Shown here piece after piece: positions 13,270-18,155 of a stretch of 18,155 nt of DNA. A model generated the notes under the pieces. It saw only the letters and a program-made list of their open reading frames with translations, was not told the DNA's origin and searched no databases. Source of the DNA: Elusimicrobiota bacterium (GTDB lineage: Bacteria; Elusimicrobiota; Elusimicrobia; Elusimicrobiales; UBA9959). The position numbers and the translations under genes were made by a program. The stretch lies in NCBI GenBank assembly GCA_003500765.1, contig DNQL01000273.1, positions 1 through 18,155 of the forward strand. Reading direction: 5' to 3'. The first letter of the stretch is position 1; the number at the start of each line of letters is the position of its first letter.

Positions 13270-13946
13270 TTCTCCCCGCCCTGGAGGGATTCGATCCTAC
13301 CGTCGCGCATGCGTATATCCCTGCCCGCGCGGGCTGCCAGTTCCCGGTCATGGGTGACCATTATGACGGTCATTCCCCCCCGGCCCAGATCGAAAAGTAT
13401 ATCCATTATCTCCCGGCTGGAGGCCGAGTCCAGGTTCCCCGTGGGTTCGTCGGCCAGGAGGAGTTTCGGGGAATTGGCCAGGGCACGGGCTATGGCCACG
13501 CGCTGGCGCTCGCCGCCCGAGAGCTCCAGCGGGGTCTTGCGCTCCTTACCCTTGAGGCCGACGCGCGCGAGGAGTTCATGGGCCCTGTGGCGCATCCCGG
13601 CGGAAGTCTCGCCCGCGTACATCATCGGCAGACAGACGTTCTCCAGCGCGGAGAGGCGGTTGAGAAGATGAAAAGCCTGGAAAACGAACCCGATCCTGTG
13701 AAGGCGCGCGCGGGAGCGCTCGCCGTCGGACATCCGTTCGGCGTCCAGCCCGTCGAGCTCGTAGGACCCGCCGCTGGGTTCGTCGAGAAGGCCCAGGATG
13801 TTGAGCAGCGTGGACTTGCCGCAGCCGGAGGGGCCGGTGACCGCGACGAACTCGCCCGGCTCTATGGAAAACGAGACTCCGCGGAGCGCCGGCCAGCCGG
13901 ACTTTCCGCCCTCGTATATTTTCTCTAGGCCGCGGCAGCGTATCAT
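13266..13946 (-). CDS. ABC transporter ATPase, LolD/MacB type
   Basis: A 226-residue nucleotide-binding subunit that powers the adjacent permease on the cytoplasmic face. All motifs are intact: Walker A 'GPSGCGKS' (38-45), Q-loop Q90 (VFQAFHLL), signature 'LSGGERQRVAIARAL' (142-156), Walker B 'LLLADEPTGNLD' (162-173) and switch histidine H199 (VTHD). The form 'ADEPTGNLDS' and the length are typical of the LolD/MacB/FtsE branch. Its ATG directly abuts the stop codon of the membrane fusion protein gene (TAG-ATG) and its stop overlaps the permease start. Confidence 0.95.
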   Translation of the reverse strand: MIRCRGLEKIYEGGKSGWPALRGVSFSIEPGEFVAVTGPSGCGKSTLLNILGLLDEPSGGSYELDGLDAERMSDGERSRARLHRIGFVFQAFHLLNRLSALENVCLPMMYAGETSAGMRHRAHELLARVGLKGKERKTPLELSGGERQRVAIARALANSPKLLLADEPTGNLDSASSREIMDILFDLGRGGMTVIMVTHDRELAARAGRDIRMRDGRIESLQGGEK

Positions 13947-14864
13947 CTATCTGAGCGTCTCCGGCCGGGCGGTGAAGAGCACGTCGCCCGGCCCGACTTC
14001 TCCCTTCAGTTCCACTTCGGATTCGGACCTTAGACCCGGGAAGACCTGCACCTTTTCGTATTCGTAGCCCTGCTTCCGCCGGTACACGAAATAGTTGAGC
14101 CCTTCCTGGAAAAGAACCTCGATGGGGGCTTTCAGCGCGTCCTGCTTGGCCTTGAGGTTGGCGGTGACCACCGCGCTCATGCCGACCCGCATCTTCTGGG
14201 TGGGACGGTCGATGCTGATGACCACGCGGAAGACCTTGGTCGTGCTGCCCCAGGTGCCCGAACGGACTTCCGCCATCGGGGAGATGACGTCCACCCGGCC
14301 GGCGAATTTTTCGCCGGGGATGGCGGTGAAGGTTATGGAGACCGGCATGCCGGGCCGGAGCTTGTAGATATCTATCTCGCTGATCTGCAGGTTGACGGCC
14401 AGCGTCTTCATGTCCACCACGCGGGCCACGCAGTTGGTCGGTCCCGAGACGCGGTTGCCCTCGCGTATCTCGGCGTCGCTCGAGCCCCTCATGCTGACGC
14501 AGCGGGTCAGCAGGCCCTCGCGCGGGGCGGTGACGGGCACGGGCACATACTGGTCCGAATCTATGCGCTCGCCGCCCTTGAACATCATTATCTTCTCGCC
14601 TTTCTCGACGTATTCCCCTTCCTTCTTCGTTATCTCGACTATGAAGCCGCGGCCGGGCGGGAAGACGTCCAGGCTGTCGCGCGAGACCAGCTCGCCGGAT
14701 TCCTGCAGGTCCAGCTTGAGCTCGCCCTTCTCCACTTTACGGAGGAAGTCTTCTATGTCCGGCCTGACCAGCATGCGGCTGTAACGGCCGTAGCCGTAGA
14801 AGGCGGCCGACAGGGCCAGGAGCAGCAGGACGGCCCATAAAGCGGTTTTAATTATTTTCTTCAT
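13947..14864 (-). CDS. Periplasmic membrane fusion protein (HlyD/MacA family)
   Basis: A 305-residue adaptor linking the ABC permease to the TolC-like channel. An N-terminal membrane anchor (about 6-24, 'LWAVLLLLALSAAFYGYG') is followed by split lipoyl-like halves (around 'VEITKKEGEYVEKGEKIM' and 'APREGLLTRCV'). A beta-barrel region follows ('LRPGMPVSITFTAIPG', 'GRVDVISP'), then a membrane-proximal domain ('RVGMSAVVTANL'). The protein is short and has little room for the alpha-helical hairpin of MacA, so docking to the channel may use a compact hairpin or none. I chose the ATG at 14864, because AAGGA lies 7 bases before it and it forms an ATGA overlap with the TolC stop. The ATG at 14870 has AAGGA only 1 base away. 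Confidence 0.88.
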   Translation of the reverse strand: MKKIIKTALWAVLLLLALSAAFYGYGRYSRMLVRPDIEDFLRKVEKGELKLDLQESGELVSRDSLDVFPPGRGFIVEITKKEGEYVEKGEKIMMFKGGERIDSDQYVPVPVTAPREGLLTRCVSMRGSSDAEIREGNRVSGPTNCVARVVDMKTLAVNLQISEIDIYKLRPGMPVSITFTAIPGEKFAGRVDVISPMAEVRSGTWGSTTKVFRVVISIDRPTQKMRVGMSAVVTANLKAKQDALKAPIEVLFQEGLNYFVYRRKQGYEYEKVQVFPGLRSESEVELKGEVGPGDVLFTARPETLR

Positions 14865-16162
14865 TCCCATATCCTTTCCCCCAGCAGGGCCCGGTAACCG
14901 GCAAGTGCTATGTCCAGGGCGTTTATGGCCGCTATGCGGCCGTTGGTCGAATCGAGCAGCTTGGTCTGGGCGGTGTCGAGCTGCAGCATATTGGCGCCGC
15001 CCAGCGAATATTCGGAAAGGAGATTGCCGGTGGACTCCTGCTGGGTCTTCACCTGGAATTCGAGCAGGTTGCGGGACTTCACCTGCAGCTCTATCTCTTT
15101 CTGCGCCGTCAGAACCTCGGTGCGCAGGGCGCGCTCGGCGTCGCGCAGGTCGGCTTCGGCCGAACTGAGCGAGTCGCGGCTGCGGCGTATCTCCAGCGCG
15201 TTCTGCGCCCAGAAAAAGCCGAAAGGGAAGGAGACCGAGGCGCGCAGGCCGTAATCTGGGTTACCCGCGCCGCCGTAGGCCGGCTCACCGACGATACCCA
15301 GGCCGCTCTTCGCCCACGAGGCGTCCAGCCTGAGGCGCGGCAATTCCGCCGCCACGGCGTTGCGGGTGGTTACGCGCGTCCTGTCGAGCGCCAGGCGGCG
15401 GCGGCGCAGGCTGAAATTGTTCTCCATCGCCCTGGCGACGTCCCCGGCCGGCAGCGGCAGGGAGATGTCGGGGACCGAAGTGCTGACCTCCACCGAGGCC
15501 GGCGCGACGGGATCCCCGTTTATCAGCTCGTTAAAGGCCATAAGAGCCTTTATCTCGGCGGTCTCGGCCTGGGCCAGCGAGAGCTCGCTCTGCAGCTTGT
15601 CTCCCTCGCTCTGCATGACCTCGATGCGGCTGCGCGTGCCCGACTGGTACTGGTCGTTGGTATCGTTATACTGTCTCTCGCGGGAGGACAGGTTGGCTTT
15701 GGCGGCCGTAACCCGGCCGCGGGTGGCGTAGAGCGTGTAGAAGCGGTTGAGGGCCTTGAGCGCCTCTTCCTGCTTCGCGATAAGGTAGGTCAGCTCCGCC
15801 TGCTCGTAGTCCAGGCGGGCGGTCCTGATGCGCCGCACGGGGCCCGAAGCAGAATCGTAAAGATTCCAGGAAGCCGACAGCGAGGAGGTGAAATCTCCCC
15901 GCTCCAGGCGCAGGCGCGTGTCCGCGTCGTCGTAAAGGCTGCCGGACATGGCCAGCGTGAAAGACGGCAGTGCCGCGTCGAGCACCGCCGCCCCGTACTC
16001 GTTCCTGGCACGGGAGAGGGCCAGCTCCGCCCTGGCCATGGCCGGCGAGGCCCGCAGGACGGCCGCGATATAGGCCCGGGGATTAAAAACGCCGCCCCCG
16101 TCCTGTGCCGGGGCCGCGGAGCAGCATAGCGTCAGGACGAGGGCGGCGGCTGGTATCCTCAT
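14861..16162 (-). CDS. TolC-like outer-membrane efflux protein
   Basis: A 433-residue outer-membrane factor that would form the exit channel of the exporter. The signal peptide (1-19, hydrophobic 'AAALVLTLCC', likely cut after A-P-A) precedes two similar long-helix halves rich in Ala, Arg, Glu and Ser. Examples are 'LSRARNEYGAAVLDAALPSF' and 'LDRTRVTTRNAVAAELPRL', each followed by a beta-strand pair, which is the internal repeat of the OEP family. The C-terminal half has 'ASVSFPFGFFWAQNALEIRR', similar to other TolC-family proteins. It starts 5 bases after the stop of the molybdenum hydroxylase gene with no clear ribosome site, so translation may depend on the upstream gene. First gene of the four-part exporter. 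Confidence 0.92.
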   Translation of the reverse strand: MRIPAAALVLTLCCSAAPAQDGGGVFNPRAYIAAVLRASPAMARAELALSRARNEYGAAVLDAALPSFTLAMSGSLYDDADTRLRLERGDFTSSLSASWNLYDSASGPVRRIRTARLDYEQAELTYLIAKQEEALKALNRFYTLYATRGRVTAAKANLSSRERQYNDTNDQYQSGTRSRIEVMQSEGDKLQSELSLAQAETAEIKALMAFNELINGDPVAPASVEVSTSVPDISLPLPAGDVARAMENNFSLRRRRLALDRTRVTTRNAVAAELPRLRLDASWAKSGLGIVGEPAYGGAGNPDYGLRASVSFPFGFFWAQNALEIRRSRDSLSSAEADLRDAERALRTEVLTAQKEIELQVKSRNLLEFQVKTQQESTGNLLSEYSLGGANMLQLDTAQTKLLDSTNGRIAAINALDIALAGYRALLGERIWE

Positions 16163-16167
16163 GCGGG

Positions 16168-18155
16168 TCAGGACGCCTTGTTCTTTATCGCCCTGAGCAC
16201 CTTGTCCGGTGTGAAAGGCCCGTTATAGAGCCTCGCGCCGGTCGCGTCGGCTATCGCGTTGGCGATGGCCGGCAGAGGGCCGTTTATGCCTATTTCGGAG
16301 ACCGACTTGGCCCCGAACGGCCCGTTGGGCTCGAAGGTCGGTATTATGATGCTCTTGAGCGGCGGCAGGTCCTCGGTATTGAGGATCTTGTAGCGCCTGA
16401 AGCTGGCGTTGAGCGGCGTGCCGGCGGGAGAGAACTCCATCTCCTCGCTCAGCGTGTGGCTGATGCCGTTGAGCGTGGCGCCGTCGTTCTGGCCCTCGGC
16501 CAGCGTCGGGTTGATGGCGGTGCCGCAGTCCACGCAGGACACGTAGTCGAGTATCTTCACCTTGCCGGTCTCGGTGTCCACCTCTATATCGGCGAAGTGC
16601 GCCGCGAAAGGCGGCGGCGAGGTGTGGCCGAAATGCGAGGCGGAGGCCGTGATCTGGTGCTGGTTATAGTAGTACAGCGAGGTATTGGCCACCTCGGACA
16701 GGGAGCAGGAGGCTCCGTCCTTGGCGACGACTTTCCCCCCTTCCAGCCGCAGGTCCTCCTTCTTCTTCTCGAGTATCTTGGCGCCGACCTCGAGTATCAT
16801 GTCCCGCACCCGCTCGGCGGCCTTCTTGACCGCGCCGCCGGAGATGAAGGTGGTCGACGAGGCGTAGGCGCCCACGTCGAAAGGAGTGACGTCCGTGTCG
16901 GAGGAGTAGGCTATCACGTCGGAGACCTTCACGCCCAGCACTTCGGCGGCTATCTGCGACAGTATGGTATCCGAACCGGTGCCCAGGTCCGCGGCGCCCA
17001 TCAGCAGGTTGAACGAGCCGTCCTCGTTCATCTTGATGGTGGCGCAGCCCATGTCCACCTCGGGGATGCCCGAGCCCTGCATCAGGCAGCACATGCCCAG
17101 GCCGCGGCGTATCGGCCCCGTCTGGTGGCGGTACTTTTCCTTCTTCTCCTTCCACTTTATGGCCTTGAGGCCTTCCTCGATGCACTCGTAGAGGCCGATG
17201 GAGGTGATCACCTGCTCCACGCCCTCGCGGCCCTCGCCCATCGCCTTGAATACCGGCGAGCCCTCGCCGAGCTTTATGTAATTGCGCCGGCGGAACTCGA
17301 CGCGGTCCATGCCGATGGCGTCGGCCATCAGGTCCATCTGCGACTCCAGGGCGAAGAAGCCCTGGGTGGCGCCGTAGCCGCGGTAGGCGCCGGCCACCGG
17401 CAGGTTGGTGTAGACGCTCTTGCCGATGAACTTTATATTGTCGGTCACCTTGTACATCGGGATGGTGTGGGAACCCGAGCACATCATGACGGTCAGCGCG
17501 TGCGAGCCGTAGGCGCCGGTATTGAGCGTGATGTCCAGCTCCATGTCGGTTATGGTGCCGTCCTTCTTCACGCCGGTCTTGAGGCGCACGACAGCGGGAT
17601 GGCGGGTGCGGGAGGAGACGAAGGTCTCCTTGCGGTTGTACTCTATCCTGACCGGCTTGCCGGTCTTGAGCGTCAGCGCGGAGCAGATGTCCTCCAGCAG
17701 GACCTCCTGCTTGGAGCCGAAGCCGCCGCCGATGCGGGGCTTTATCACGCGTATCCGCTTCACCGGGATCTGGAGGGCCTGGGCGACGATGCGCCGCACA
17801 TGGAACGGCACCTGCGTCGAGGTGCGGATGACCAGGCGGTTGTGGTGGTCGAGGCTGGTGATGACCGTGTGGTTCTCGATGGCGCAGTGCTGCAGGTAGG
17901 GCATCGAGTAGGTCTTCTCGAAGACGAAGTCGGCGCCCTTGAACCACTCGGTGTTCTTGACCTCGAACTCGAACTTGGCGGCTATGTTCTTTTTGGCGTC
18001 GGGGATGTTCTTGGCGTCGGGCTCGTCGTGTATGACCGGGGCGCCCGGCTTGTCGGCCAGCAGCGGGTCGAAGAGGGCGGGCAGGACCTCGTAGTCCACC
18101 TTTATCAGCCCCAGCGCCTCCTGGGCGGCTTCGGGCGTCTCGGCGGCCACGGCGG
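16168..18155 (-). CDS. Molybdenum hydroxylase large subunit, xanthine dehydrogenase family (5' end missing)
   Basis: The C-terminal 660 or so residues of a molybdopterin-binding subunit of the xanthine dehydrogenase/aldehyde oxidase family; the frame is open to the window edge. Residues counted from 18150 show 'GGGFGSKQE' (141-149), a cofactor-binding 'AYRGYGATQG', 'AADLGTGSDT', and a C-terminal 'GPFGAKSVSEIGINGPLPA' that holds the expected catalytic glutamate. The AYRGYG loop argues against CO dehydrogenase, whose active-site loop reads AYRCSFR. The substrate could be a purine, another N-heterocycle or an aldehyde. FAD and iron-sulfur subunits are not in view and would lie upstream of this gene (beyond 18155). 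No Tat signal can be judged. It is followed after 5 bases by the TolC-like gene. Confidence 0.9.
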   Translation of the reverse strand, partial: AVAAETPEAAQEALGLIKVDYEVLPALFDPLLADKPGAPVIHDEPDAKNIPDAKKNIAAKFEFEVKNTEWFKGADFVFEKTYSMPYLQHCAIENHTVITSLDHHNRLVIRTSTQVPFHVRRIVAQALQIPVKRIRVIKPRIGGGFGSKQEVLLEDICSALTLKTGKPVRIEYNRKETFVSSRTRHPAVVRLKTGVKKDGTITDMELDITLNTGAYGSHALTVMMCSGSHTIPMYKVTDNIKFIGKSVYTNLPVAGAYRGYGATQGFFALESQMDLMADAIGMDRVEFRRRNYIKLGEGSPVFKAMGEGREGVEQVITSIGLYECIEEGLKAIKWKEKKEKYRHQTGPIRRGLGMCCLMQGSGIPEVDMGCATIKMNEDGSFNLLMGAADLGTGSDTILSQIAAEVLGVKVSDVIAYSSDTDVTPFDVGAYASSTTFISGGAVKKAAERVRDMILEVGAKILEKKKEDLRLEGGKVVAKDGASCSLSEVANTSLYYYNQHQITASASHFGHTSPPPFAAHFADIEVDTETGKVKILDYVSCVDCGTAINPTLAEGQNDGATLNGISHTLSEEMEFSPAGTPLNASFRRYKILNTEDLPPLKSIIIPTFEPNGPFGAKSVSEIGINGPLPAIANAIADATGARLYNGPFTPDKVLRAIKNKAS

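Noticed and set aside
16664..17947. 427-codon frame on the minus strand inside the molybdenum hydroxylase gene
   Set aside because: It is an alternative frame of a gene with clear family motifs, dominated by Arg, Gly and His from GC-rich codon shifts.
18148..18150. GTG as the start of the molybdenum hydroxylase
   Set aside because: The family needs well over 100 further N-terminal residues, and the frame continues past the window edge.
1..18155. CRISPR arrays, insertion sequences, prophage or att sites next to the tRNA
   Set aside because: I saw no regular repeats, transposase or integrase genes, and no duplicated tRNA 3' end in the window.

Overview
This is a gene-dense, GC-rich stretch of a bacterial chromosome (19 protein genes, 2 of them cut by the window edges, and 1 tRNA). 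A TolC-type outer-membrane factor and an AsmA-like protein point to a cell with two membranes. Desulfoferrodoxin, rubrerythrins, rubredoxin and a class I hybrid-cluster protein point to an anaerobic lifestyle. The genes look chromosomal: there are no transposases, phage genes, CRISPR arrays or toxin-antitoxin pairs. Isoleucine is often encoded by ATA despite the high GC. I suspect an Elusimicrobiota-like anaerobe, but that is an impression from codon style and gene content, not a demonstrated assignment.

Layout, left to right. (1) 3-3257, + strand: the end of an AsmA-like envelope protein, a Thermus-type orotate phosphoribosyltransferase, an S-adenosylmethionine hydrolase (SAM hydroxide adenosyltransferase) and an RlmI-like 23S rRNA methyltransferase. 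They are tightly packed and closed by a strong two-way terminator. (2) 3325-4989: a minus-strand tRNA-Phe with a lone CheY-like receiver immediately behind it, divergent from a soluble PAS sensor histidine kinase whose mRNA looks leaderless. (3) 5008-7197: an Rrf2 iron-sulfur regulator behind a near-consensus sigma-70 promoter with a palindrome across its -10, followed by class I hcp and a terminator. (4) 7204-10266: a leaderless DUF2400 gene, then rubrerythrin, thiol peroxidase, desulfoferrodoxin, a rubredoxin-less ferritin-like protein and a 53-residue rubredoxin, ending in a terminator. (5) 18155 down to 10277, minus strand: the end of a molybdenum hydroxylase large subunit, then TolC-like factor, membrane fusion protein, ABC ATPase, MacB/FtsX permease and a polytopic family-39-type glycosyltransferase. 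Adjacent exporter genes are joined by ATGA overlaps or abut.

How they fit together. Regions 3 and 4 form an oxygen/NO defence block. Hcp handles NO or hydroxylamine, desulfoferrodoxin reduces superoxide to peroxide, rubrerythrin and thiol peroxidase remove peroxide, and rubredoxin probably supplies electrons. The Rrf2 protein, with three clustered cysteines, is the obvious candidate sensor for hcp. Region 5 is a tripartite MacB-type efflux or export machine whose operon ends in a lipid-linked-sugar glycosyltransferase; the cargo is unknown.

I found no clearly new biological system. The most interesting leads are two identically spaced leaderless promoters, the self-overlapping Rrf2 operator, the exporter-glycosyltransferase operon and the tRNA-receiver unit.
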